From: Citrobacter amalonaticus
GTDB lineage: Bacteria > Pseudomonadota > Gammaproteobacteria > Enterobacterales > Enterobacteriaceae
DNA length: 64,000 nt
NCBI RefSeq assembly: GCF_001559075.2
Contig: NZ_CP014015.2
Span: 3,906,001-3,970,000 of the forward strand
Reading direction: 5' to 3'
Positions 18,200 to 27,773 of the stretch are shown piece after piece; position 1 is the stretch's first letter, and each line of letters opens with the position of its first letter. Position numbers and translations under genes: made by a program. A model generated the notes under the pieces. It did no database searches and had not been told where the DNA came from. It saw nothing but the letters and a program-made list of their open reading frames with translations.

Positions 18200-19633
18200 A
18201 TGTTTAAGAATGCATTTGCTAACCTGCAAAAGGTCGGTAAATCGCTGATGCTGCCGGTATCCGTATTGCCTATCGCAGGTATCCTGCTGGGCGTCGGTTC
18301 CGCAAACTTCAGCTGGCTGCCAGCCGTTGTATCGCACGTGATGGCAGAAGCCGGCGGTTCTGTTTTTGCAAACATGCCGCTGATTTTTGCTATCGGTGTC
18401 GCGCTTGGCTTTACCAACAACGATGGCGTTTCGGCTCTGGCTGCGGTAGTTGCCTATGGCATCATGGTGAAAACCATGGCCGTGGTCGCGCCGCTGGTTC
18501 TGCATTTACCTGCTGAAGAAATCGCAGCAAAACACCTTGCGGACACGGGTGTACTCGGGGGGATTATCTCCGGTGCGATTGCAGCGTACATGTTTAACCG
18601 CTTCTACCGTATCAAGCTGCCTGAGTATCTGGGCTTCTTTGCTGGTAAGCGTTTCGTGCCGATCATCTCTGGTCTGGCGGCGATCTTTACCGGTGTGATT
18701 CTGTCCTTTATTTGGCCGCCAATCGGTACGGCTATCCAGACATTCTCTCAGTGGGCTGCATACCAGAACCCGGTCGTGGCGTTCGGTATCTACGGCTTCA
18801 TTGAACGCTGCCTGGTACCGTTTGGTCTGCACCATATCTGGAACGTTCCTTTCCAGATGCAGATCGGTGAATACACCAACGCGGCAGGTCAGGTCTTCCA
18901 CGGCGATATCCCTCGCTACATGGCAGGTGACCCGACGGCGGGCATGTTGTCTGGCGGCTTCCTGTTCAAAATGTATGGTCTGCCAGCAGCTGCGATTGCT
19001 ATCTGGCACTCAGCGAAACCTGAAAACCGCGCCAAAGTGGGCGGCATCATGATCTCCGCGGCGTTGACCTCGTTCCTGACCGGTATCACCGAGCCGATCG
19101 AGTTCTCCTTCATGTTCGTTGCGCCGATCCTGTACGTTATCCACGCGATTCTGGCGGGTCTGGCGTTCCCAATCTGTATCCTGCTGGGTATGCGTGACGG
19201 TACGTCGTTCTCACACGGTCTGATCGACTTTATCGTGCTGTCCGGTAACAGCAGCAAGCTGTGGCTGTTCCCGATTGTTGGTGCGGGCTACGCGATTGTT
19301 TACTACACCATCTTCCGCGTGCTGATTAAAGCGCTGGATCTGAAGACCCCGGGTCGTGAAGATAATACCGATGACGCGAAAGCGGGCGCGACCAGTGAAA
19401 TGGCTCCTGCGCTGATTGCGGCGTTTGGCGGTAAAGAAAACATCACTAACCTGGATGCGTGCATTACCCGTCTGCGTGTCAGCGTGGCTGACGTGGCGAA
19501 AGTGGATCAGGCTGGCCTGAAGAAACTGGGTGCCGCAGGTGTGGTGGTCGCAGGCTCCGGTGTTCAGGCTATCTTCGGTACGAAATCCGATAACCTGAAA
19601 ACTGAGATGGATGAATACATCCGTAACAGCTAA
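18200..19633 (+). CDS. ptsG: PTS glucose-specific EIICB component
   Basis: PtsG transports and phosphorylates glucose. The frame is open from 17978, but the ATG at 18200 gives MFKNAFANLQKVGKSLMLPV and 477 residues, as in E. coli, with CAGGAGCACTC as the ribosome-binding site. The EIIC membrane domain covers about 1-390. The EIIB domain follows with the phosphorylated cysteine in NLDACITRLRV (about residue 421). A hairpin terminator follows. Confidence 0.98.
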   Translation: MFKNAFANLQKVGKSLMLPVSVLPIAGILLGVGSANFSWLPAVVSHVMAEAGGSVFANMPLIFAIGVALGFTNNDGVSALAAVVAYGIMVKTMAVVAPLVLHLPAEEIAAKHLADTGVLGGIISGAIAAYMFNRFYRIKLPEYLGFFAGKRFVPIISGLAAIFTGVILSFIWPPIGTAIQTFSQWAAYQNPVVAFGIYGFIERCLVPFGLHHIWNVPFQMQIGEYTNAAGQVFHGDIPRYMAGDPTAGMLSGGFLFKMYGLPAAAIAIWHSAKPENRAKVGGIMISAALTSFLTGITEPIEFSFMFVAPILYVIHAILAGLAFPICILLGMRDGTSFSHGLIDFIVLSGNSSKLWLFPIVGAGYAIVYYTIFRVLIKALDLKTPGREDNTDDAKAGATSEMAPALIAAFGGKENITNLDACITRLRVSVADVAKVDQAGLKKLGAAGVVVAGSGVQAIFGTKSDNLKTEMDEYIRNS

Positions 19634-19658
19634 GACCTAAGACGTTGGGGAGAACTAA

Positions 19659-19682
19659 GGCAGCCGAATGGCTGCCTTTTTT
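19659..19682. terminator. terminator between ptsG and fhuE
   Basis: GGCAGCC / GGCTGCC stem, loop GAAT, then six T. It lies between convergent genes; the T-run serves ptsG. Confidence 0.9.
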
Positions 19683-19693
19683 ACGGGCTACGA

Positions 19694-21889
19694 TCAGAAC
19701 TGATAGTTTGCGGTGATGCTCACATTGCGTGGCTCGCCATAAACAATCGACCCTTCAACGTTGGTGTCATAGGTTTTATCGAACAGGTTATTGACGTTAC
19801 CCTGCACGGAGAAGTTCTTGGTCACCTGGTAGCGGGTGAACAGATCCACCAGCGCGTAACTGCCTTGCTCTGCACGGAAGGTGCCGTACGGCGTTGCGGT
19901 ATCGGTGTACACGCGGTTCTGCCAGTTCACGCCACCACCCACGGTCAAATCAGGTATCACTGGCAGACGGTAGCTAGTGAATAGCTTGACGCTGGTACGC
20001 GGCAGATTCGGATTGACGGCGTTGCCTTCATTGTCTTCTGCAACGTAACGCGTTGCGCCAAAGGTCATCTGCCAGTTATCGGTAATTGCGCCGTTAACTT
20101 CGAATTCAACCCCTTTACTGACGGTACCGTTCGCCGTTTTATACGCGATATCGCCATTGGTACCCGGAATTGGCGCACCTGTCGACTGGGCAACGTTATC
20201 CTGTTCAATGCGGAACACGGCGAGGGTGGTGGTCAGTCGGCTGTTCATCCAGTCAGATTTCAGGCCCACCTCATAGTTATTCCCGGTAACCGGCGTGAGG
20301 TATTTCCCACTCATATCGCGCTTGTTCTGCGGCTGGAAGATGGACGTGTAGCTGGCGTAAGTTGACCAGTTGTCATTGATGTCAAAAACCAGGCCGGCAT
20401 AGGGCGTAGTGTGGTTTTTCTCCATGCTGTAGCTCAGAGTATCGACACGCCAGTTGGTGTAGCGCGCGCCGAGGATCAGGTGCAGCGGGTCAGCCAGTGA
20501 AACGCGCGTTGCGGCGTACAACGACTTCATGTGCGTGGTGTCGTCCTGGGCCAGCGACTGCGGTGCCCAGTCGGTTTGCGGGAAGTTGCCATTGAAGTTG
20601 TTGAAACTGCCGATCTCATCCGGGAAGACGTTTGCCCAAGAGCTAAAATAGCGGTTGTTCTGTTTGCTGTAACTGCCGCCAAACATCAGGTTGTGTTGGC
20701 GACCGAACAGATCGTAACCGCCGTCGGCAAAGAGATCCAGCGCATCCATTTTACGCTTACCGCTGTTCCAGCCGGTACCGCCAACGTAGTCATAACCCGG
20801 TCCATAGCTGCTGTAAGGGCCGACCAACATGCCATCAGCCTTATTCACATACGCATCGACATACATCGTTTTACTGTCGAATTTGATCTCCGAGTGGGTC
20901 GCATTCATCGTCGCCTGCCAGGTGTCGGCAAAACGCTGCTTGAGTGTGACAAAGACTTTGTTGATCTCTTTATCGTTATACGCCCAGTCAGGCGCAGTAC
21001 TGCGGGCACGATCATAACTGTTTTTGCTGCCGTCGGTATTCCAGCGCGGCAGACCACCCCAGGTTGGGCTGTCCACTCTGATTTTCTGGTACTCATACCC
21101 GGCGGCAAGGCTGGTGGTTTCTCCCAGGTCAGCATCAATGATGCCTGAGAAGAAGTTTTTCTCGTTGTGATAGCGATCGAGCCAGGAGTCGTTGTCCTGA
21201 TAACCCGCCACTATGCGGCCGCGTACGTTACCGTCATCGGTGAGCGGGCTTTGCAGATCCATCACGTAGCGCTGTTTATTCCAGCTGCCATATTCCGCCG
21301 ACACGTTGCCTTTGAACTCACGACTGGTAGCGTGCTTGCGGATCATATTGATGGAGGCCGACGGGTTGCCGGTGCCGGTCATCAGGCCGTTTGCGCCGCG
21401 CACCACTTCCACGCGCTCATAGAGCGCCATATCGGTGAGGGCATCCCCCAGATTCCAGCGGGATTCAAAATAGGTCGGAATACCATCAACCATATAGTTA
21501 TCAATCTGGAAACCACGGGAGAAGTAGCTGACGCGGTCAGAATCCGCCTGGCTTTTGCTGATCCCCAGCGTGCTGTCCATCACGTCGCCCAGCGTTTGCA
21601 ACTGCTGATCTTCCATGCGTTGTTCGCTGACGATGCTGACCGACTGCGGAATATCGCGCTGGGTCATCATCATTTTGGTTCCGGCGGTGGTGGATTTGAC
21701 GCTGTAATCCTGTTCGTCGCTGTCCGCTGAGGTTGCTGGCGCAGAACCGTCAACAATGACGGTCTCTTCCGGTGTGGTCGCCGCGAAACTCATGGATGGC
21801 ATCAATGCCATCGCGATGCAGGCCGCCAGCAACGATGGTGTGGCGCCAGCCTGGCGTTGTTCATCCCTGTTGTGTGTTGTGAAAGACAT
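19694..21889 (-). CDS. fhuE: TonB-dependent ferric coprogen/rhodotorulic acid receptor FhuE
   Basis: FhuE takes up fungal hydroxamate siderophores across the outer membrane. The 731-residue protein has a signal peptide ending near SMSFA-A (about 36), a TonB box (EETVIVDG), a plug domain (about 65-180, with the motif RDIPQSVSIVSEQRM) and a 22-strand barrel ending in aromatic F (NYQF). It is alone on its strand, convergent with ptsG. A Fur-box-like sequence lies upstream. Confidence 0.95.
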   Translation of the reverse strand: MSFTTHNRDEQRQAGATPSLLAACIAMALMPSMSFAATTPEETVIVDGSAPATSADSDEQDYSVKSTTAGTKMMMTQRDIPQSVSIVSEQRMEDQQLQTLGDVMDSTLGISKSQADSDRVSYFSRGFQIDNYMVDGIPTYFESRWNLGDALTDMALYERVEVVRGANGLMTGTGNPSASINMIRKHATSREFKGNVSAEYGSWNKQRYVMDLQSPLTDDGNVRGRIVAGYQDNDSWLDRYHNEKNFFSGIIDADLGETTSLAAGYEYQKIRVDSPTWGGLPRWNTDGSKNSYDRARSTAPDWAYNDKEINKVFVTLKQRFADTWQATMNATHSEIKFDSKTMYVDAYVNKADGMLVGPYSSYGPGYDYVGGTGWNSGKRKMDALDLFADGGYDLFGRQHNLMFGGSYSKQNNRYFSSWANVFPDEIGSFNNFNGNFPQTDWAPQSLAQDDTTHMKSLYAATRVSLADPLHLILGARYTNWRVDTLSYSMEKNHTTPYAGLVFDINDNWSTYASYTSIFQPQNKRDMSGKYLTPVTGNNYEVGLKSDWMNSRLTTTLAVFRIEQDNVAQSTGAPIPGTNGDIAYKTANGTVSKGVEFEVNGAITDNWQMTFGATRYVAEDNEGNAVNPNLPRTSVKLFTSYRLPVIPDLTVGGGVNWQNRVYTDTATPYGTFRAEQGSYALVDLFTRYQVTKNFSVQGNVNNLFDKTYDTNVEGSIVYGEPRNVSITANYQF

Positions 21890-21989
21890 CAGAAAGCCCT
21901 TAATAGTGAACGAATCCTGGCTCAGGCCGTGTAAGGTGGCGATGAGCCCCTTTTTATTTTTCTAACCATTTAATGCGCATGAAAATGCA

Positions 21990-22008
21990 AATGCGAAATA
22001 TACGCATT
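21990..22008 (-). promoter_or_regulatory. possible Fur box upstream of fhuE
   Basis: The AT-rich palindrome AATGCG-AAATATA-CGCATT lies about 100 bp upstream of the fhuE start. FhuE is iron-repressed through Fur in E. coli. The match to the Fur consensus is only moderate. The rest of the 21890-22240 gap is AT-rich with no further gene seen; it must also hold the hinT promoter. Confidence 0.4.
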
Positions 22009-22240
22009 CATATTCACTCTGTAAACAGATGTAACTTGCTTTCTGAAATCTTGTTTCATTACTTTTTGGCACAGGAGAGGGGATAAATGGTTATAAGTGC
22101 GCCACCGTGATGGTTTTTTGCTTAAGAAATCGTGGGTTAAGGTTGAAAGAGCAGGTTTAAGTCGATCATACTCTATACTCGCAATGTGGCTCAGCGTAGC
22201 ATGACATCACGCATGGCAATTTTTAGAAAAGGAAAACGTC

Positions 22241-22603
22241 GTGGCAGAAGAGACTATATTCAGCAAGATTATTCGTCGTGAAATCCCTTCCGATATCGTT
22301 TATCAGGATGACCTGGTGACGGCATTCCGGGATATTTCACCCCAGGCGCCTACACACATCCTGATCATTCCCAACGTTCTGATCCCGACGGTCAATGACG
22401 TCAGCGCAGAGCATGAACAGGCGCTGGGACGGATGATTACCGTTGCGGCAAAAATTGCCGAGCAGGAAGGCATTGCCGAAGATGGCTACCGCCTGATCAT
22501 GAATACCAATCGTCATGGCGGCCAGGAGGTGTATCACATCCATATGCATCTGCTGGGCGGTCGCGCGCTCGGTCCTATGCTCGCGCACAAAGGGCTGTCA
22601 TGA
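22241..22603 (+). CDS. hinT: purine nucleoside phosphoramidase HinT
   Basis: HinT hydrolyses adenosine phosphoramidates and supports D-alanine dehydrogenase activity in E. coli. The 120-residue HIT-family protein starts at GTG and has the histidine triad HIHMHLLGG near residue 100. Its stop overlaps the start of ycfL, so the two are coupled. Confidence 0.96.
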   Translation: MAEETIFSKIIRREIPSDIVYQDDLVTAFRDISPQAPTHILIIPNVLIPTVNDVSAEHEQALGRMITVAAKIAEQEGIAEDGYRLIMNTNRHGGQEVYHIHMHLLGGRALGPMLAHKGLS

Positions 22604-22977
22604 TGACCAGAGGATGCATTGCGCTTTCGCTGGGTCTGCTCTTACTTGCCGGATGCCGTTCTCATCCTGAGATCCCGGTAAGCGATGAACAGTCGCTGGT
22701 GATGGAGTCGACGCTGCTGGCAGCGGGGATCACCGCGCAAGAGCCGACGTTGACCACGTCTGATATTCAGCCCTCTGCATCCTCAACGCTGTATAACGAA
22801 AGGCAAGAACCCGTTACCGTTCATTATCGCTTTTACTGGTATGACGCCAGGGGACTAGAAATGCATCCCCTGGAAGCGCCGCGTAGCGTGACGATCCCGG
22901 CGCATTCGTCGGTCACGCTGTATGGCAGCGCCAATTATCTGGGGGCGCACAAAGTCAGACTTTATCTTTATTTGTAA
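22600..22977 (+). CDS. ycfL: YcfL family lipoprotein
   Basis: The 125-residue protein has a signal peptide and lipobox (LLLLAGC, cysteine at about 19), then a small beta-rich domain of the YcfL family (DUF1425). It lies in the hinT-ycfL-lpoB-thiK-nagZ-ycfP run found across enterobacteria. No function is firmly known. An ATG pair at 22600/22603 overlaps the hinT stop. Confidence 0.9.
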   Translation: MMTRGCIALSLGLLLLAGCRSHPEIPVSDEQSLVMESTLLAAGITAQEPTLTTSDIQPSASSTLYNERQEPVTVHYRFYWYDARGLEMHPLEAPRSVTIPAHSSVTLYGSANYLGAHKVRLYLYL

Positions 22978-22987
22978 GGGGTGAATC

Positions 22988-23632
22988 TTGAAGACAAAAA
23001 TGAGTCGCTACGCATTGATAGCCGCGCTGGCGATGTTCCTGTCCGGTTGTGTGGTGCAACGTGAACCTGCACCGGTTGATGAGGTGAAACCCACGCCGGA
23101 ACAGCCCGCGCAGCCGCAAGAACCTGCACCAGGGGTTCCTTCGGTGCCTGCGATCCCGGGACAGCCGGGGCCTATTGAACATGAAGATCAGACTGCGGCG
23201 CCGGCGCCGCGCGTACGTCATTACGACTGGAATAGCGCGATGCAGCCGATGGTGGGCAAAATGTTGCAGGCCGACGGCGTTACAGAGGGGAGCGTACTGC
23301 TGGTCGATAGCGTCAACAACCGCACTAACGGTTCGCTGAACGCAGGTGAAGCCACGGAAACGCTGCGCAATGCGCTGGCGAACAATGGCAAATTTACCCT
23401 GGTCTCTGCGCAACAGTTGTCGATGGCAAAACAGCAGTTAGGGCTGTCGCCACAGGACAGTCTGGGAACGCGTAGCAAAGCGATTGGTATTGCCCGTAAC
23501 GTCGGCGCGCACTATGTGCTGTATTCCAGTGCCTCGGGTAACGTCAACGCGCCATCACTGCAAATGCAATTAATGCTGGTACAAACTGGCGAGATAATCT
23601 GGTCAGGTAAAGGTGCCGTTCAGCAGCAATAA
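22988..23632 (+). CDS. lpoB: penicillin-binding protein activator LpoB
   Basis: LpoB is an outer-membrane lipoprotein that spans the periplasm to activate PBP1b. The 214-residue protein has a lipobox (FLSGC, about residue 20), a long proline-rich disordered linker (about 25-75) and a C-terminal globular domain. The start is TTG at 22988 with AAGGGGTGAATC upstream. An ATG at 23000 would remove four residues and is possible. It overlaps thiK by 20 bp. Confidence 0.95.
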   Translation: MKTKMSRYALIAALAMFLSGCVVQREPAPVDEVKPTPEQPAQPQEPAPGVPSVPAIPGQPGPIEHEDQTAAPAPRVRHYDWNSAMQPMVGKMLQADGVTEGSVLLVDSVNNRTNGSLNAGEATETLRNALANNGKFTLVSAQQLSMAKQQLGLSPQDSLGTRSKAIGIARNVGAHYVLYSSASGNVNAPSLQMQLMLVQTGEIIWSGKGAVQQQ

Positions 23633-24437
23633 TATCCCAGAGCGCGACGCGGTGTTGTCGCGCTACTTTCCGCACTATCGTCCCGTCGCCGAAGGTCAGA
23701 GTGGCCTGAGCGGCGGGAGCGTGATTATTGAAAGTCCAACCCAGCGGCTGGTTCTTCGCCGCCATCACGATCCCGATGCGCCGCAAGCGCATTTTTTACG
23801 CCAGTATCATGCTTTATCGCGGCTGCCTGAACGCCTTGCGCCGAAGCCGCGTTTTTACCTGGCCGGCTGGATGGCGGTGGACTATGTTCCGGGCGAGATA
23901 AAATCCGGACTGCCGGGGGCCGACGAACTGGCGGGCTTACTGTATTATCTTCATCAGCAGCCCTGTTTTGGCTGGCGTATTTATTTGCTACCGCTGCTGG
24001 AACAATACTGGCAGGGGAGCGATCCGGCGCGGCGAACACCGCACTGGTTGAGAGGGTTGAAACGCCTGCGCAAGCGCGGGGAACCTCGTCCGCTACGCCT
24101 CGCGCCGCTGCATATGGACGTCCACGCCGCCAACATCGTTCATGGTCCGACAGGACTACGGCTGATTGACTGGGAATATGCCGGAGACGGCGATATCGCC
24201 CTTGAACTGGCGGCGGTGTGGGTGGACGATGTGGAGCAACACCGACGACTGGTCGAAGCGTATGCGGTTAGCGCGCGCATGGACGGGCAAAAATTATGGC
24301 AACAGGTCAGACGCTGGTATCCGTGGATACTGATGCTGAAGGCCGGTTGGTTTGAATACCGCTGGCAACAGACCGGCGAACGACAATTTATCAGTCTGGC
24401 CGATGCAACCTGGCGGCAGCTGGCAACGAAGGATTAA
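23613..24437 (+). CDS. thiK: thiamine kinase
   Basis: ThiK phosphorylates salvaged thiamine. The 274-residue APH-fold kinase has the catalytic loop in HMDVHAANIV (about 169) and the metal-binding aspartate in RLIDWEYAGDGD. The start is a GTG (giving MPFSSNN) inside the end of lpoB, as in E. coli. It diverges from E. coli more than its neighbours do, which is usual for this gene. Confidence 0.94.
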   Translation: MPFSSNNIPERDAVLSRYFPHYRPVAEGQSGLSGGSVIIESPTQRLVLRRHHDPDAPQAHFLRQYHALSRLPERLAPKPRFYLAGWMAVDYVPGEIKSGLPGADELAGLLYYLHQQPCFGWRIYLLPLLEQYWQGSDPARRTPHWLRGLKRLRKRGEPRPLRLAPLHMDVHAANIVHGPTGLRLIDWEYAGDGDIALELAAVWVDDVEQHRRLVEAYAVSARMDGQKLWQQVRRWYPWILMLKAGWFEYRWQQTGERQFISLADATWRQLATKD

Positions 24438-24447
24438 GGAGAGCAGT

Positions 24448-25473
24448 GTGGGTCCAGTAATGTTGGATGTCGAAGGGTTTGAACTGGATGCAGAAGAGCG
24501 GGACATTCTGGCCCATCCGCTGGTGGGCGGTTTGATTCTGTTTACACGCAATTACCACGACCCGGAACAGTTACGTGAACTGGTGCGCCAGATCCGCGCG
24601 GCATCGCGCAACCATCTGGTGGTGGCCGTCGATCAGGAAGGCGGGCGCGTACAGCGCTTCCGTGAAGGATTTACCCGACTGCCCGCCGCGCAGTCTTTTG
24701 CCGCGCTGCTCGGGCTGGAAGCCGGCGGTAAACTGGCGGAAGAGGCCGGATGGTTGATGGCCAGCGAAATGATTGCGATGGACATTGATATCAGCTTTGC
24801 GCCGGTGCTGGATGTCGGGCATATCAGCGCGGCGATTGGTGAACGTTCCTATCATGCCGACCCGCTCAACGCGCTGGCGATGGCGACCCGTTTTATTGAC
24901 GGTATGCACGCGGCAGGAATGAAAACCACCGGCAAACATTTCCCGGGACACGGTGCGGTGACCGCCGATTCGCATAAGGAGACGCCGACCGATCCGCGTC
25001 CTGAAGCGGAAATTCGCGCGAAAGATATGTCCGTGTTCCGCACGCTGATTAGCGAAAATAAGCTGGACGCTATCATGCCGGCGCACGTCATTTACAGCGC
25101 TGTCGATCCACGCCCGGCGAGCGGTTCTCCGCACTGGCTGAAAACGGTTCTACGTCAGGAGTTAGGTTTTGACGGCGTCATTTTCTCTGATGACCTGTCG
25201 ATGGAAGGGGCGGCGATCATGGGCAGCTATGCTGAGCGTGGGCAGGCATCGCTGGATGCGGGTTGTGATATGATTCTGGTCTGCAATAATCGTAAAGGGG
25301 CGGTCAGTGTGTTAGATAATCTGTCGCCGATCAATGCAGAGCGTGTTACACGTTTGTATCATAAAGGTTCATTTTCGCGTCAGGAACTGATGGACTCGGC
25401 ACGCTGGAAAACCGTCAGCGCGCAGCTCAACCAGTTACATGAACGCTGGCAGGAAGAGAAAGCAGGTCATTAA
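24448..25473 (+). CDS. nagZ: beta-N-acetylhexosaminidase NagZ
   Basis: NagZ removes GlcNAc from anhydro-muropeptides in the cytoplasm, feeding cell wall recycling and the AmpC-inducing signal. The GTG at 24448 gives MGPVMLDVEG and 341 residues, the E. coli length; the frame is open further upstream inside thiK. The GH3 motif KHFPGHG (about 163-169, catalytic His 174-176 loop) and the nucleophile in SDDLSMEGAA (about 247) are present. In Citrobacter, NagZ products bear on beta-lactamase induction. Confidence 0.96.
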   Translation: MGPVMLDVEGFELDAEERDILAHPLVGGLILFTRNYHDPEQLRELVRQIRAASRNHLVVAVDQEGGRVQRFREGFTRLPAAQSFAALLGLEAGGKLAEEAGWLMASEMIAMDIDISFAPVLDVGHISAAIGERSYHADPLNALAMATRFIDGMHAAGMKTTGKHFPGHGAVTADSHKETPTDPRPEAEIRAKDMSVFRTLISENKLDAIMPAHVIYSAVDPRPASGSPHWLKTVLRQELGFDGVIFSDDLSMEGAAIMGSYAERGQASLDAGCDMILVCNNRKGAVSVLDNLSPINAERVTRLYHKGSFSRQELMDSARWKTVSAQLNQLHERWQEEKAGH

Positions 25474-25494
25474 CGCACGTTTGGTGAGGATGCG

Positions 25495-26037
25495 ATGATT
25501 ATCTATTTACACGGTTTCGACTCTAACAGTCCGGGAAACCACGAAAAAGTCTTGCAGCTGCAGTTTATCGACCCGGACGTCAGACTGATAAGCTACAGCA
25601 CGCGTCATCCGAAACATGACATGCAGCATCTGCTGAAAGAAGTGGACAAAATGTTGCAGCTTAATGTTGATGAGCGACCGTTGATTTGCGGCGTTGGCCT
25701 CGGCGGCTACTGGGCAGAACGCATTGGTTTTCTCTGCGATGTTCGCCAGGTGGTGTTTAATCCGAACCTGTTCCCGTATGAGAACATGGAAGGCAAGATC
25801 GATCGTCCGGAAGAGTATGCCGATATCGCCACCAAGTGCGTGACCAACTTCCGCGAGAAGAATCGCGATCGTTGTCTGGTTATTCTCTCGCGTCATGACG
25901 AAGCCCTGAACAGTCAGCGAGCGTCAGAAGAGCTCCACCATTTCTATGAGATCGTGTGGGACGAAGAGCAGACACATAAATTTAAGAACATTTCGCCGCA
26001 TTTGCAGCGCATCAAGGCGTTTAAGACCCTGGGGTGA
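25495..26037 (+). CDS. ycfP: YqiA/YcfP-like alpha/beta fold protein
   Basis: The 180-residue protein is nearly identical to E. coli YcfP, with the esterase-like start MIIYLHGFDSNSPGNH and GVGLGGYWAE where a nucleophilic Ser would sit in classical hydrolases (here G-L-G-G-Y, no serine). The fold suggests an esterase relative that may have lost catalysis. It follows nagZ by 21 bp and ends at a terminator. Confidence 0.92.
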   Translation: MIIYLHGFDSNSPGNHEKVLQLQFIDPDVRLISYSTRHPKHDMQHLLKEVDKMLQLNVDERPLICGVGLGGYWAERIGFLCDVRQVVFNPNLFPYENMEGKIDRPEEYADIATKCVTNFREKNRDRCLVILSRHDEALNSQRASEELHHFYEIVWDEEQTHKFKNISPHLQRIKAFKTLG

Positions 26038-26065
26038 CCCCCTTGTCTGACAGAATTGTCGAATC

Positions 26066-26092
26066 AAACCAGCCTTCGGGCTGGTTTTTTTT
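26066..26092 (+). terminator. terminator after ycfP
   Basis: AAACCAGCC / GGCTGGTTT stem with a TTCG tetraloop and a run of T. Confidence 0.92.
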
Positions 26093-26133
26093 GCCTGTTT
26101 TCCCGGCGTTGTCTATCTTTTCAGCAGCAAAAC

Positions 26134-26147
26134 TTGATACACATCAA
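26134..26147 (+). promoter_or_regulatory. perfect FNR site upstream of ndh
   Basis: TTGATACACATCAA matches the FNR consensus TTGATNNNNATCAA at every defined position and lies about 137 bp before the ndh start. FNR represses ndh anaerobically in E. coli. Confidence 0.88.
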
Positions 26148-26283
26148 TTTTGGTATGACCAATGCACCGCATGTGTTATTCTCACTCTCGAAGGACATTT
26201 TCATTGTCGTAACTTGTTGTTAATTAAAGGCTATGTTTATAACGTTTAATTAACAATTGGTTAATCATTTTAAGGGGGTCACG

Positions 26284-27588
26284 TTGACTACACCATTGAA
26301 AAAGATCGTGATTGTCGGCGGGGGAGCTGGCGGGCTGGAAATGGCGACGCAGTTGGGGCACAAGCTGGGTCGCAAGAAAAAAGCGAAAATTACGCTGGTT
26401 GACAGAAACCACAGCCACCTGTGGAAACCCTTGCTGCACGAAGTTGCGACCGGTTCGCTGGATGAAGGCGTGGACGCTCTGAGCTATCTGGCGCATGCCC
26501 GTAACCACGGCTTCCAGTTCCAGTTGGGCTCGGTGATGAACATCGATCGCGAAGCGAAAACCATCACCATCGCGGAACTGCGCGATGAGAAGGGCGAGCT
26601 GCTGGTGCCTGAGCGTAAAATTGCCTATGACACGCTGGTGATGGCGCTGGGGAGTACCTCCAATGACTTCAACACGCCGGGTGTGAAAGATCACTGTATC
26701 TTCCTTGATAACCCGCATCAGGCGCGTCGTTTCCATCAGGAAATGCTGAACCTGTTCCTGAAGTATTCCGCCAATCTGGGCGCGAACGGTAAGGTGAATA
26801 TTGCGATTGTCGGTGGCGGCGCGACGGGCGTAGAACTGTCGGCGGAACTGCATAACGCAGTGAAACAGCTGCACAGCTACGGCTACAAAGGGCTGACCAA
26901 CGACGCGCTGAACGTGACGCTGGTGGAAGCCGGTGAACGTATTCTGCCTGCACTGCCGCCGCGTATTTCTTCCGCGGCGCATAACGAATTAACGAAACTC
27001 GGCGTTCGCGTACTGACCCAGACGATGGTGACCAGCGCGGATGCGGGCGGCCTGCATACCAAAGACGGTGAATATATTGAAGCCGATCTGATGGTCTGGG
27101 CGGCGGGGATCAAAGCGCCGGACTTTATGAAAGAGATTGGCGGCCTGGAGACCAACCGGATTAATCAACTGGTGGTCGAACCGACGCTGCAAACCACCCG
27201 CGATCCTGATGTGTACGCGATTGGCGACTGTGCCTCCTGTGCGCGTCCGGAAGGAGGCTTTGTGCCGCCGCGTGCTCAGGCTGCGCATCAGATGGCGACC
27301 TGTGCGATGAACAATATTCTGGCGCAGATGAACGGTAAGCCGCTGAAAGCGTATCAGTACAAAGACCACGGCTCGCTGGTGTCGCTCTCCAACTTCTCGA
27401 CCGTCGGCAGCCTGATGGGCAATCTGACCAAAGGGTCGATGATGGTGGAAGGGCGTATTGCTCGTTTCGTCTACATCTCACTGTACCGTATGCACCAGAT
27501 CGCACTGCACGGCTATTTTAAAACCGGTCTGATGATGCTGGTGGGCAGCATTAACCGCGTGATCCGCCCGCGTCTGAAACTGCATTAA
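26284..27588 (+). CDS. ndh: NADH:quinone oxidoreductase II
   Basis: Ndh is the non-proton-pumping respiratory NADH dehydrogenase on the inner face of the membrane. The TTG at 26284 gives (M)TTPLKKIVIVGGGAGGLEM and 434 residues, as in E. coli. It has two Rossmann motifs (GGGAGGLE at the N-terminus for FAD, GGGATGVE at about 180 for NADH) and a C-terminal amphipathic membrane anchor. The upstream FNR box explains oxygen control. Confidence 0.97.
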   Translation: MTTPLKKIVIVGGGAGGLEMATQLGHKLGRKKKAKITLVDRNHSHLWKPLLHEVATGSLDEGVDALSYLAHARNHGFQFQLGSVMNIDREAKTITIAELRDEKGELLVPERKIAYDTLVMALGSTSNDFNTPGVKDHCIFLDNPHQARRFHQEMLNLFLKYSANLGANGKVNIAIVGGGATGVELSAELHNAVKQLHSYGYKGLTNDALNVTLVEAGERILPALPPRISSAAHNELTKLGVRVLTQTMVTSADAGGLHTKDGEYIEADLMVWAAGIKAPDFMKEIGGLETNRINQLVVEPTLQTTRDPDVYAIGDCASCARPEGGFVPPRAQAAHQMATCAMNNILAQMNGKPLKAYQYKDHGSLVSLSNFSTVGSLMGNLTKGSMMVEGRIARFVYISLYRMHQIALHGYFKTGLMMLVGSINRVIRPRLKLH

Positions 27589-27773
27589 TCCCGCCTGACT
27601 CAGCATCGCCCGTTGGCGGTGCTGAGCGCCTTCTCCGCTCGGCCTCTTCCTTCAGAGTTCTCTGAATCATCCTGTTTTAATGGCGGCCAACGATATTTTC
27701 ATCCGCAGTCTGATGGGCTTCTTATTGCATTGGTTGCAAAATTGTAACCAATAGCAAAGAAGGAGGATCTCCC

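Noticed and set aside
25495..26037. YcfP considered as an active serine esterase
   Set aside because: The nucleophile-elbow position reads GVGLGGY with no serine, so catalysis of the classical type is not supported.
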